From: Hydractinia symbiolongicarpus
Taxonomy: Eukaryota > Cnidaria > Hydrozoa > Anthoathecata > Hydractiniidae
Assembly: GCF_029227915.1 (NCBI RefSeq)
Contig: NC_079879.1
Span: 24,868,501-24,932,500 of the forward strand
Length of the DNA stretch: 64,000 bases
Direction: 5' to 3'
This document shows positions 47,340-58,160 of the stretch, piece after piece. Position 1 is the first letter of the stretch. Every line of letters starts with the position of its first letter. A program made the position numbers and the translations under genes. The notes below the pieces were generated by a model, which did no database searches, was not told the DNA's origin, and saw only the letters and a program-made list of their open reading frames with translations.

Positions 47340-48791
47340 GTTTGACTTTAATAATAATGTGGGTGATTTGGTTTCGAATGTCTTTTAATTGTGTCACAAT
47401 ACATCTATTATCTGCTAGCGTTGTTGTGGCAACGATGTTTTTGAAATTAAATGAAATTTAAACAAACATTATAACAAAATATAAGTATATTGTAGAAATA
47501 TTATAACTGTATTATAGAATATATTTAATGATATTATACAAGTATATCCTGGCCTTATGGAGAAATATATTCCATTGTTTTCTATTTATTCACCCGTTTA
47601 GCAAATGTGTAAAAATACTCAATTATAAATAATTCAGCACTCAAAAAGATGTAAACAAAATTGGTATTCTTACCGGAATGTTTTATATTTTAGGTCTAGT
47701 GTGTTGTCGTTCTGCAACGTTTTAGGTAAGAAACTTTGCAGAACGACACCGTACCGTTTTTTATGCGAAAAACATCAAAACATCTTCGAATTTCTTCAAT
47801 ATTAAAGCCTTCTAAGTCTTTTTATTTAGATCTTTTTGTTATGATAGCTGTAACATGTAAATTAATTTAAAATAAAGTAGACCAAGGTAGTCAATCTTGT
47901 CTTTAAAATCAGCGCTCTCATTATGAACTTTTATTCAGCAGCAGTGCGCCTCTCCTTTAAATTTCGCGATTTTGCGAATCAGAGCTTTGCATTCCTATAG
48001 ATCTTGCGAGAAATTAATTTTGTGAATGGATCTTGTCGATGAGAAGAAGGGGACTAGGTTATCCTTGTTAAAATAACGATCAGAAAGCTACAATGAGAGG
48101 TATAACTTGTCTAATACAAGCCATACCTTTCTAAAAGGTAATCCTAATGATTTGTACGATAAACTACTTGGTGCGGTTGCTCTCTAAATGTGCAAGAAAA
48201 AATGGAAAGCTGCCCGTTGAAAGAAATCCAACCTCGAATCACAAAAAAATGAAATCAGACGCAGTGATACGGAAACAAGAAGACACGCAATCCACGATCA
48301 ATCTACACTAAACTGTCCAGAAACCATATGCAACTCACAACATCAGATTTCGTTTTACTTGATTTGTGTATTTTCTGATGCAGTGAAAAATTTCATTTGC
48401 AAAATTGTCTTTACCCTTTCTTTACTGAAACCAGTGCTTTACCATTCTGAGAAAGAATTGTCCCAACAGTCTCTTATAAAAATTATTTCTGTTCTTAACA
48501 TGGCGTAGGCGGAGAATTTTGTGTCGCTATTAAAAAAAAAATCATATGAAAATAGGAACATATTTTGACGAATGGCAACAGTGGCTCTCAAAAGCTCAAA
48601 ATTTGCGAAATTGCCAAATTTAACTTCCTCGAAATTGATTTAATAAGAAAATAAGACAACCACTTTAAACAGTTTATCTTAAATTAACGTTCTTCTTTGA
48701 TAACTTTAACAGTACCTTAGTTTCACCATAAGTATAAATTTTAGAAGTATAAATCAGCTCATTAGAAGGATAAATCAGCTCATTGGACCTA
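47340..48791. other. non-coding stretch with a 17-bp-arm hairpin
   Basis: gtcgttctgcaacgttt (47706-47722) is mirrored at 47731-47747 with one mismatch and an 8-nt loop. No gene is supported in this stretch. Confidence 0.5.
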
Positions 48792-48860
48792 ATAGTCGGT
48801 GACATGTGGAATAATCCACGGGTTCGCCCGTCCTTTTTATACCGCATTGTGTGCGTCTGG
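48792..48860 (-). mobile_element. Helitron-like fragment
   Basis: Contains the hairpin region (atgtggaataatccacgggt) and ttcgcccgtcctttttatac. The terminal tetramer is CTAT on the minus strand instead of CTAG. Truncated after about 70 bp. Confidence 0.5.
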
Positions 48861-49229
48861 ATACTTTTACACGTCTGCACAAATATGCAAAATATGATAT
48901 ATTTAACACATTTAAAAAAGTGTTCCACATCTGTACAGCAGTTATAAAATCATTTGTAATCTAACCCAATCAATGTTCACTTTCCATTTTATTATTCTAT
49001 TTTACTGTCACCGTTCTCAATTCGAATGGAATGGATTACAGTCCAAAATCAAATGATTAAATGACATGCTAATTTTCAAATGATTGTCTGTGAAATTGTT
49101 GCTAAAATAGTCAGCCAAGCCCTTACCCAAACCACATTATGAAGAATCAGTTCATGAAACAACGGTGATGTTGCAAAAGGCTTTTCTTCCAACAAACAAT
49201 TTTACTACATTTCCAGTCAATACAACAAT

Positions 49230-50470
49230 TAACAAAACGCCCATATGTGAACTTATGGCATCTGTGGTACTGTAAATGCAGGAATCGTCATAGGAAGCCG
49301 GGCCACCGCAGATACTAAGACTTGTGCAAAACTTGGATGATTCGCATGAATCAATTTGGCTATTGTGCTTTTAAATAGAACTTGCCCAGGAAGCTAGATG
49401 TTCATGTAATTGATGACGAATGCAATCATCTGTAATACATCTCTTGGTAAATTGCGCATCAAGACTTTAAATTCAAAAATAATGGCTAAATAGACTATTA
49501 AACAACATACAACAAATATAGATATATAAAACGCCTGTTTATCACTGCAGTATAATTTGGAAAACGAAAAGAGCGACACAACATACAGAATTGTACACAA
49601 AGCAAATATCACACTTAAAGCAAACGATTCCAATTTAGTAAATCATAAACTATCAAATGCAACAAGATGTCTATACTGAAACAACTGTACGTTGAAACAA
49701 TAGTTACAACACATAAAAGTAAAAACGTTTTATTGGCTAGCAGAAGAGAAAAAACAAGTTTCATCGATAAACTCTCGTCAAAATTATCTTTTCCTTTCTC
49801 TATAGCTCTGTCATCCTTACAATAATCTGTTTTATCAGTATCACTGATTCTTTCACTTTTATCAATCTTTGGCTTATCTTTTTCCACAAACTTTAAATCC
49901 AGTGCTTTTTTAGGCAAACGTATGTGTGATACAACTATAACTAAAGCCGTGATAGACATGAATATTCCAATGAAATCTAAATAGTTCACAACAAATGACC
50001 CTATTTTAAAATCGATTTCTTTAAACATAACTCCAAAAACTGGACCACTTGTGAATCGAACACAAGATTGCCTTCGTGCCATCTTCTCGGTTATGCAAGC
50101 AAACCAGTTCACCAGCACATACACTTATGTATCAATCGCCAACACCTGCAAGCAATCGTCCAATTATTTAAAATGCTAGATGAAGATATATAACATACAA
50201 GAGATTGCCAAGTAATATCAACATTAAAGAGAGATTCGCATACATTTTCAAATTTCTAGTTTATCAACAAACCGGCCACCGGCAGTTCCAACAATAACTG
50301 AACTTGCAGCAAACATTCTGATTATAGTAGATTAGTAGAAATTTGTATTCTCTGTTTTTATTAATTTTCCAGGTAGAAGACCAAGGTAGATAAAATTAGA
50401 AGACCAAGGTTGACAAAATTATATTGTAATCCAATCCAGCAAGAAATGCTGTATACAATGACTGTGTTTC
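49230..50470 (-). pseudogene. decayed MFS transporter paralogue
   Basis: Same family and orientation as the gene at 27188-28687. Minus-strand blocks in order: AFLAGLDYNIILSTLV (near 50440-50390), GELVCLHNREDGTKAI, then after a small deletion RFTSGPVFGVMFKEIDFKIG to YDLLNWN (to 49615), then in another frame FALSVIFALCTILYVVSLFS, and LVSAVARLPMTIPAFTVPQM near the end. There is at least one internal deletion, two frameshifts and stop codons. The central acidic loop is kept. It probably arose by duplication of the gene 22 kb away; the sequences are well diverged, so the duplication is old. Confidence 0.85.
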
Positions 50471-51399
50471 AACTTTGTTTTGTTATTTTGCTTTTATATT
50501 TGCATCTAAAAGTAAGACAAGTTAGTTACAACAATGTTTTAGCGCTTAGACCAAGTAAAGGTTCCGAGTGATATGGATAAAACCCGCAACAGAACAATAA
50601 ACATTTAAACTTGTGGCCAAAAAGTAACTTTTTTACAAATTTGAAATAATACGTACAAAAAAGGTATATAAAGCATGTTGTGTTTAAATCCCAGGTTGTA
50701 ACTGAATATAGCTAGTTGACCTAAGACTTAGTTAAACCCCAGCAGTAAAAATTAAAAGTAATTAGTGCGCACTCCAACGCAGATGATTTATATGTCAAAA
50801 GGCCGACCATAAGCACATGCAACAGAACAAGCAAATAGTTACTGGCTTTTTACACGATCGTCATTTCTTTGCTCTGATTAAAACGGCTTTTGAAGAGGTC
50901 CAAATTACAGGATAATGTTTAAGTTTTGTTATAAAAGAGCAATGACGTATAAGAATTCACACAATTTTTTCTTTTTGTCTGACAAATCGTAAATTAGTGA
51001 CTCATAATCTGATATTGATATTTACTAGCTGCAACATGCTCTATACTGTTAAAAATTTGCGTTACCCAATTTTGGTGAAGTTCAAGATGGTTTTAGTCGC
51101 GCCTTAATTTTATGAATTTGCAATAGTGTTAGCAAGATTTAAAATTGGATCAAAAACAGCTCTTCAACAGCTTATATTTGAGACACAATTAATCGTCAAT
51201 AAACTGTTGTGTCTTTTGCATCATAAGAACTCTCCTGTACGAAAAGAGTGTAACTGGTAATCTAAAAGAGAAAGGCTTGTATAACTTACACTAATCATTA
51301 TCGCAGACCTATCCTCGCAGCTTTGACGAGCACAATGATAGAAATGCAATGTAGCAAAATATATGTTGAGAGATTAGGTGTAATATGCAAGAATTCTTC
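50471..51399. other. non-coding stretch
   Basis: No gene recognised; AT-rich. Confidence 0.4.
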
Positions 51400-51575
51400 T
51401 TGAAGAAACAAATTTGTGTTGCAAGTTTCATAGAAATTTTTAGTGGTAGTTTCAAATAATAGCCAATATCATAGGTTCTAAAAGGTATTGGACCTAAAAA
51501 TATAGCATGCAGGTGTCTAATAGATAAGTATCATGGGCATTCAACATTGAAAAAAGGAGTTATTAAAAGAAAACT
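51400..51575. repeat. internal piece of the TTAA MITE family
   Basis: The segment with ttgtgttgcaagttt, gtagtttcaaataatagcca and gcatgcaggtgtctaat matches internal sequence of the copy at 35953-36684. Neither TTAA terminus is visible. Confidence 0.55.
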
Positions 51576-51950
51576 GTTTTTATTATAATGCAGGTGGAAA
51601 TGACGCTTTGTGCGTTAAATTTTCATTTGAAAAGTTTTAGAGCTCGACGAGAACTGAAGATATGGCTGTATTTGTTTACCACAAGGACTGTGTGAGATTA
51701 CTCAGGTTACCCACTACCAAGCATGTCAAGTATTTAATTCAATCTAAACAATTTAGCCATAAGTGCAGGTGGCAGTCAGGCGCGGATTTAGACTAGGTCA
51801 ACCCTGTCACGCGACCTAGTAAAAAAATGCCGAGGATTAAAATCGAATTCTGTCGAATTTACCCGGAATCTGAAGATCGAAATATTTCTCCTTGTTTTCT
51901 CATAACGCGAATTGGATCAACCTATGTTGACCTGACCTGTGTTAGCCAGT

Positions 51951-52347
51951 CTTGGCTCTAGGTTATCCCGCGAGGCTTTTACCGTCGACTAGAATCAAAC
52001 CTATGTGGGCCCGACCTATTTTGAGTCAGAAATTTTGAAGTCAGCCCAGTCTTGGCTCTAGGTTATCCCGCGAGGCTTTTACCGTCGACAAGAATCAAAC
52101 CTATGTTGGCCTGACCTATTTTTAGTCAGAAATTTTGAAGCCAGCCAGTCTTGGCTCTAGGTTATCCCGTGAGGCTTTCACCATACACTAGAGTCAACCT
52201 ATCTTGGCCTGACCTATTTTTAGTCAGAAATTTTGAAGCCAGCCAGTCTTGGCTCTAGGTTATCCCGTGAGGCTTTCACCGTTGACTAGAATCAACCTAT
52301 GTGGGCCTGACCTATTTTTAGTCAGAAAGTTTTAAACAAACCTGTCA
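51951..52347 (+). repeat. four ~98-bp tandem repeats upstream of the OTU-TTF gene
   Basis: Units start at 51951, 52051, 52150 and 52248 with cttggctctaggttatcccg. They are about 98-100 bp and highly similar. The array ends just before the gene's ATG (52384), inside the left end of the element, so it may act as its promoter or as transposase-binding subterminal repeats. Confidence 0.9.
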
Positions 52348-52383
52348 AAATTTGTAGCATGTTGGTATAAATATAAGTAAGGC

Positions 52384-54186
52384 ATGCGGAAGATTCTTTC
52401 CGTTCTCAACATGGCTTGCAAGAGCTTGAGAGAGCGTGTGGAGTTAGTTTTTGAAAACGAAAATTTTGATGAGCTACCTCAAATTTACGCCGAATTAAAT
52501 AAAAAGTTTAAATGTAATTCTGTTTTGCCATCTACTGACGTGTTGCAAAAACAACTTACTTTTGGTTTTATCCAAAGAAATTGCCATGCAGAATACTACC
52601 TTCCTGCCTATGTGAAAGCAAAGAAGGATGGTTGCGCAATTACGTTGAAGTGAGTTGTTTATGTTTATCTTTTGTTGTTTCTATAATAGCTATGCGTTTT
52701 TGTTACTATGACCACTAACTATGCAGCTGAATATTGTCTTAAAAAAGATTATGAATAATCTTTGTTGTTTTAAAATGTGCAAAGGTCATCTCAAATATGT
52801 CTTGCTTGTTCAGTTTCTTTTGTTGATGCATTCTTAGTTTATTTATATATTGAGCAAGTTGAATTTCATAAACAAACCTTTAATAGGCAGCAGTTTGGCA
52901 AAATGTGTAGTTAAAGTTTTAGAATAGCTAGCAATACCTATTTTTATTACAGGTCTCAGGTCAATGGAAATTGCCTGTACAGTTCTATGGCGTTGTGTTT
53001 GTTTGGGAAAAATGTGATGGTTGACGACTTACGAATTCTTGTGTCAGTGGAGCTAATGATGAATGCTAGCTTTTACTGTAAGCATCCTCTATTTTCTTCT
53101 ATCCTTGCTCTTCCAGAAAGTCTCTTTAAATCTATGGAAGATATTCTCAATATGTCTGTCTGCAATTCTGCATTTAACACAGACAAAAAACAAGAAGACT
53201 TAGTTAAGGAGGTAGCCATTTTAAATTTAGTAGATCGGAAATATTGTTCCTTTCTTGCTATGCTTGCTCTGTCATCTGTCACAAACAGGAATATATTTTC
53301 TTATTACCCAGATTATGGATGCAAAAAAGCTCAAATGTTGTTTAACCAATTAATAGAGCCTAGACAACCAAGCTCTGCTTTTGCTATTCACATTTTGTTT
53401 TGCTATGAGGGCTTACTTCCATCCAGAGAAAATTTTGCACCTAATCATTTCGTTCCAATTATTTTTAAGCAGATACATAAACGCAAGTCAGGTTCAGCTG
53501 CGGACACAAAAGTTTTATCTCCTCCTGTGAAAAGGCAAACAAGGTTTTTTCCGGATGCACAGGCAACAGGGAAATTATCTCTTGTAAAACCTGTGATTAA
53601 AGATAAACAGTTTAATTTCTTTCCTAATAAAGCTTCCTTTAACAATAAACTAACTGAAGATTATAAAGATAGTAACAATAATAGCACATCTGTTGAAGAT
53701 TTTAATAACAATGACAAAGCTTTAAATGATATTTCCTTTGCTACTGTTTTAAATTTTGAACATCAATATGACGTTGCCTCTTTCCTTTCTAAAGTTTCAG
53801 GTCTAAATGATAAAGGTGTACACAACCTAATCACCAATGTTTTTGTGCCCGATAAATCTTTTATTTTTCCTAAAAAAAGTGGGCGTTCCTTTCGGCATGA
53901 ATGGCTAAAGACCTTTTTATGGCTTAAATATTCACCAACTTTGGATGGAGCATTTTGTTTGCCATGTATCCTTTTTGGTCACAAGGTTGCTAACAAAACT
54001 TCTAAGTTACAGAAATTGCTTTCTCAACCTTTTCGACATTGGCCAGCTGCCAAAAACTTTTTTAAACAACATGAAACATCAAAAAATGGTTTACATATTC
54101 AAACCAGCCTAAGTTTCATACTCAATATATTTCTCTCTCTCCTCTCCCCCCCCCTCCCCATTTTTGGTGATGACAAACCTGATTGA
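52384..54186 (+). CDS. OTU-like protease fused to TTF-type zinc finger (499 aa, two exons)
   Basis: Exon 1 (52384-52649) joins exon 2 (52953-54186) across a GTGAGT…TTACAG intron, giving a continuous 499-aa frame. Residues about 90-260 have the OTU cysteine-protease signature: VNGNCLYSSMA holds the catalytic Cys (C96; Asn stands where Asp is usual) and APNHFVPI the catalytic His (H254). OTU proteases remove ubiquitin. After a low-complexity Lys/Asn-rich linker (about 270-345), residues 400-470 form a TTF-type zinc finger (WLKTFLWLKYSP, FCLPC with C424 and C427, PAAKNFFKQHE, final His 470), the N-terminal DNA-binding finger of many hAT transposases. The last ~30 residues are low complexity, run into a C-rich tract, and no RNase H core follows. 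Key OTU residues are intact, so the protease could still be active. Confidence 0.8.
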
Positions 54187-54398
54187 TTCAAAATTGTCCC
54201 CGGGCTCAGTAGGCTCCGCTGACAGTACCTGGGTCAAGGAGTAACTAAGTCTTTTTTTTCCTTCTAAGCTTTCTCGAATGCTTAAATTTTACGTGGTGGT
54301 GATGAAGGTGATGATAACGTTATGAATCCAATTACCTTCTTTTTAGTTTTTTTCATTTACCTTCTTACAGTAGTTATATACAGTACATTTGTTTTTGC

Positions 54399-54590
54399 GA
54401 TGATGTGACAAAACAGCAAGCTGCAATGATAATACTTAACCCTCTGCAAATTTTACAATCATCATACGATGATGTAACAAAACAGCAAGCTGTAATGATA
54501 ATACTCAACCCTCTGAAAATTTTACAATCATCATACGATGATGTGACAAAACAGCTAGCTGCAATGATAATTAATTCCTGTGCGTGCAGT
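54399..54590 (+). repeat. three 69-bp tandem repeats
   Basis: Units start at 54399, 54468 and 54537 (gatgatgtgacaaaacagca). The period is 69 bp, or 23 codons, so the plus strand reads a 23-residue repeat (TKQQAAMIILNPLQILQSSY). A similar start occurs near 37832 on the minus strand. The frame is probably fortuitous, though the 3-fold period is worth noting. Confidence 0.85.
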
Positions 54591-54979
54591 TGACAGAGCC
54601 ATTTCTTTACTTCCACTTTAACAATAACTTCTTTCTATAAATAAATTTTCCTTATTCCGGGCTCGGCCTGACTCCAGCCGACAGTACCTGGTTTCCGGAG
54701 CGGCATTATGACTGTCCATGTCGGGCTTAACGAACTATATTTTCATTCTATTTTTCGTTTGTCCTAGGCATGCTGACGAGCCCTGACATTGGGCGAAACA
54801 GTCTAAAAATGATTTATGCTAACGAAATACATTTAAGTTGTCATTCTTTTTCTATTTGAAGTGTTTATGCTGAGCTGCGGCGTTTATGAGAATGTTTCGT
54901 TTCTGTTATCAAGGTCTAAAACGTCTGCATACGAGGTTGTTTTTTGTCCCCGTTTAAGCCTATTTCAGGGTTCGCAAAG

Positions 54980-55108
54980 CCCGTTTTAGCGAAAGCTTCT
55001 GGGGCTCCGCCCCTGACCCCGCTTGGGGGGCTTACAGCGCCCCCCAAGACCCCCAGCTGTATATTCAAATTTTCTTAGTAGGTCATGATGCTGCGCATCA
55101 TGACCTAC
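54980..55108. repeat. G/C-rich subterminal hairpins of the OTU-TTF element
   Basis: ggggctccgcccc, cttggggggcttacagcgcc followed by ccccaag, and a perfect 13-bp-arm hairpin (gtaggtcatgatg, 5-nt loop, inverse; 55078-55108) lie in a row before the right terminus. Confidence 0.8.
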
Positions 55109-55135
55109 AAAGAAAATTTGCTAGATCCGCCCCTG

Positions 55136-55549
55136 GCAGTTGTATTAAGGTCGTAATAGTTGAGTCAGTAAGGTGGTTATCAATTGCATTTTGTTGGTGT
55201 CACAAAGTCATCAGTTGAGGTATCATATTTCTAAGTTCATTCTGTACAAAAATCTATTCTTTACTTATGGAAACTTCCAAAGCCACTGCTTTCAGATATT
55301 GCAAAGAGAAAGATTTTTCACACCGTAAACTTCTCATGAAGATGGAAATAGTAAAAATAGGCAAATACGGGCAAATTTCTTTTGACACCTGGGTTTCTTT
55401 GAAATAAAATTGTTCCATGAGACGAATTGATGTAATAAAATCGAATCAGTTTGATCATATTACATTAATTTTTGAGCAGACCAGTTTGATTTTATTAGAT
55501 CAATTTTTGAGCACTTTTATGTCATACTGGTATTATTTTTTTAATATTA
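55136..55549. repeat. spacer with palindromic family of 35702-35753
   Basis: At 55425-55508 three arms of the palindromic repeat occur in a row (gaattgatgtaataaaatcg, inverse, and a further inverse). They share flanks with the 35.7-kb copy (ttctttgaaataaaattgtt). The rest is non-coding. Confidence 0.6.
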
Positions 55550-55675
55550 CTAGTCAGTGACTTGTGGAAAAATCTACGAGTTCACCCGTCCTTTATTCTC
55601 CGCAATTCGTATATCTAGCTACTGTGGTTACCATTTTGCGTGACAAACAGACGCATACAGGTATTATTATATAGA
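55550..55675 (-). mobile_element. Helitron-like copy, tandem member 1
   Basis: On the minus strand it starts TCTATATAATAATACC (55675) and ends with the hairpin region and CACTGACTAG at 55550, followed by T. TC start, hairpin 7-10 nt before a CTAG end and insertion at A/T fit Helitron ends. 126 bp, non-coding. Confidence 0.65.
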
Positions 55676-55799
55676 CTAGTCGTTAACCCGTGAAAAAATC
55701 CACGCGGTTGCCCGTCCTTTATATATCGCGTTTCGTGTTTCGGTAACAGGACGCGACTTTCGCTGACAGACAGACAGACGACGGCTATTATTTAAGAGA
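55676..55799 (-). mobile_element. Helitron-like copy, tandem member 2
   Basis: Its CTAG end (55676-55679) directly abuts the TC start of member 1. It carries hairpin cccgtgaaaaaatccacgcg, the (gacagacagac) tract and a TC-type start at 55799. Confidence 0.65.
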
Positions 55800-55960
55800 T
55801 TCATGATTTTTTTATAGAATGTATACGCAACAATTTAAGTCAATTTGAGTTAATATTATTTTCGAAAAATTGATCTGGAAAATTGTTCCGTGTATTCAAA
55901 CTTTTATTTTTACATAAAAATATCAGGAAACATAATACATGCTAGTGTAATTAGTATAGA

Positions 55961-56062
55961 CTAGTCGGTGGCCTGTGGAAAAATCCACGTATTCAGCCGT
56001 CCTCGCTACTTGCGGTACCATTTTCCGTTACAGACAAACATATATGGGTATTATAATATAGA
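55961..56062 (-). mobile_element. Helitron-like copy
   Basis: CTAG at 55961-55964, hairpin region cctgtggaaaaatccacg and minus-strand start TCTATATTATAATACCC at 56062. 102 bp. Confidence 0.6.
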
Positions 56063-56153
56063 TAGTACTTTGAAGTATTTAACAAAATACGTTTATTTAA
56101 CGTATATTTATTGACAGATAGGTTGACAGATAGGTTTCTCAATTATTGAGAGA

Positions 56154-58160
56154 CTAGTCGATAAGCCCCGTGAAAAAACCCACTCAGGCAGATTTAAAAG
56201 TAAAAAAGGGTCAGTTGAATTTTGATGACGTCAGCAACCCATCCACAAAAAATAATTTAAAACTTGTTTTCATGTTGCTTCTGTTGTGTAGAGCTTAAAG
56301 CGTTGATCGAGAAAATGTATAGAATCATATGTTTGCGACGAACGCCTAAACAAAGGTATATAGTAAATTGTTAGTGCAGTATTAAATTCAGTAAATTTAA
56401 TTGTTACAAGATTAAAAATATGTAATAATGCTATCTAATTAAACACCTTTGTAAACCAGGAAACTCACAGAAGACAAATAACTAGTCTTATCATTGAGAA
56501 CCTGTTGAAATAACATATCATGCTCTTGCTATAAAGACGCTTGTATATAAAAATATGCATGAAAAAGAGAATTAAAATAACCTACGTATAAAATGCTAAA
56601 TAACAAATGCCTGCAAAAGATAAATTAAGATCTAAAAGTATAAGACTTTATTGTTCAATCTGTGTAATATAAATGTTTTTACTTTGTTTTGAAAACATTT
56701 AAAGGATCGCTCATTGTCAAGTACAAATCTAACAATTTTGTGTATGCTATTCCAGATATACTGACCACGATATGGAGTTGAAAACTCACTGGCCTTAGTT
56801 TTTCTGTATGGTGGATAGTACTGGCCGGATGACCTGGTTGAATATTTACTTTCTCTTACTTGAAACATGTTAGAAATTATGGAGGGTATAGATTTGTTTT
56901 TCATTTTATACATAAAGCATACATTCTGAAAAATATTTATCTGGAAAATATTTAAAGCGTTTATAGACTGAAGTAGTGGTTTGCTATGCGTAAGTTTGTC
57001 TTGGAAAAGAATAGTCCTTACAGCGTGTTTTTGACGTTTATATATCGATTCAAGTTTAGATTTATCAGTGCTGCCCCAAACTATATTTGCGTAATTTATA
57101 TAACTATGTACGAATGAAAAATATAAATTTATTAGACAATGTTTATTTAGGAGGTGTCGAGCTTTATAAAGAACACCAATAGAGTTTGAAAGTTTTATAC
57201 TTACAGTTTCAATGTGTTTCCGCCAGGTAAGACTCTCATCTAGTAAAATTCCCAGGAACTCCGTTTCTGTTTCACGTGAGATTGTGAAATCTCCGATTTT
57301 TAATTCCGGTAATATTGTTGGTAGTCTCTTTCTTTTATGCGCTCGGTGGAATAATGTATATTTGGTCTTTTTAACATTTAGAGATAATTTATTTGCCTAA
57401 ACCACTCTGTTAGTTTTATAAGTTCGTTGTGTACAGTTCTGTAGAGTGTATTGAGATCTTTATGAGAATAGAAAAGGTTAGTATCATCTGCAAACATAAT
57501 GGGATTTAGAAATTGAGTGGAATAATGAAGAACATTAATGTAAATCAAAAACAGGAGAGGCCCAAGTATAGAGCCTTAAGGGACCCCACATTTTATCGCC
57601 AGATTATCAGTTCTTTTGCCATTCCCAGCATTGAAAAACTGTGTGCGATTAGATAAATAACTTTCAAACCACTTTAACGTAATTCCGTCTATACCATATG
57701 CATGTAGTTTTTCTAGTAAAATCTTATGATTAGCAGTATCAAAAGCTTTTGAAAGGTCAATAAACACACCCAGGGTATATTTATCGCTTAAAAAGGAATT
57801 GTGTAAATCTTCCACAAGTTGCATAATGGGATATAAGGGGTTTAAAATTTTGCTGACTTCAGCAAAGACCAGTCAAAGCACAAAAAATTTTTTAGAAATT
57901 TGTATATCCGTTGTCTTTATCGTATAGATCTTGAAATGGTGATCAAGAAAATGTATTGAATCATGTACTTCTAACAAACGGTTACGGAAATATTGTGGTT
58001 TAAAGGTTTTTTGATGACGCCATAAACCTGTGCATTCCAAAACGGAGACACAGGTTTGGAAAACTTACACAAATTGGTCCCAGGTGGTCCCTACTTTCCC
58101 ACGTGGTGAAAAAAGGTTGACGTCACCACCTCGTTTCCAAGTTGTTTGGCATCAAAGTTT
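56154..58160 (-). mobile_element. long Helitron-like copy B, split by a LINE
   Basis: CTAG at 56154-56157 is followed by the degraded hairpin and blocks matching copy A (38886-39365): cagcaacccatccacaaaaa, gtgtagagcttaaagcg. The match breaks near 56345 and resumes near 57826 (ggatataaggggtttaaaat…ggtcccaggtggtccct) at the point expected from copy A. The intervening 1.48 kb is a LINE insertion. Confidence 0.75.
56346..57825 (-). mobile_element. 5'-truncated LINE inserted in Helitron-like copy B
   Basis: Minus strand: RT sequence begins abruptly near 57825 (EDLHNSFLSDKYTLGVFIDL, then SKAFDTANHKILLEKL, WFESYLSNRTQF), then in a new frame GSILGPLLFLIYINVL and FADDTNLFY (the YADD-type catalytic motif), then decays, with a C-terminal frame at 56913-56632 (YSTRSSGQYYPPYRK…) and a 3' tail to about 56346. 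This is a CR1/Jockey-like non-LTR retrotransposon. It must be younger than the repeat it splits, yet it is already frameshifted. Confidence 0.85.

Larger units (their letters stand above)
51777..55135 (+). mobile_element. hAT-like element encoding OTU-TTF protein, no transposase
   Basis: The left end CAGGCGCGGATTTAG and the right end, whose inverse is CAGGGGCGGATCTAG, match at 13 of 15 positions. CAGGGGCGG-type termini are typical of hAT-superfamily elements. Both are flanked by gcagt (51772-51776 and 55136-55140), a 5-bp target duplication; 8 bp is usual for hAT, though 5-bp variants are reported in my memory. Each end has a subterminal hairpin (about 51791-51819 and 55078-55108). It encodes one spliced OTU-TTF protein and then about 950 bp of non-coding repeats, with no DDE domain, so it looks internally deleted. 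Confidence 0.75.
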
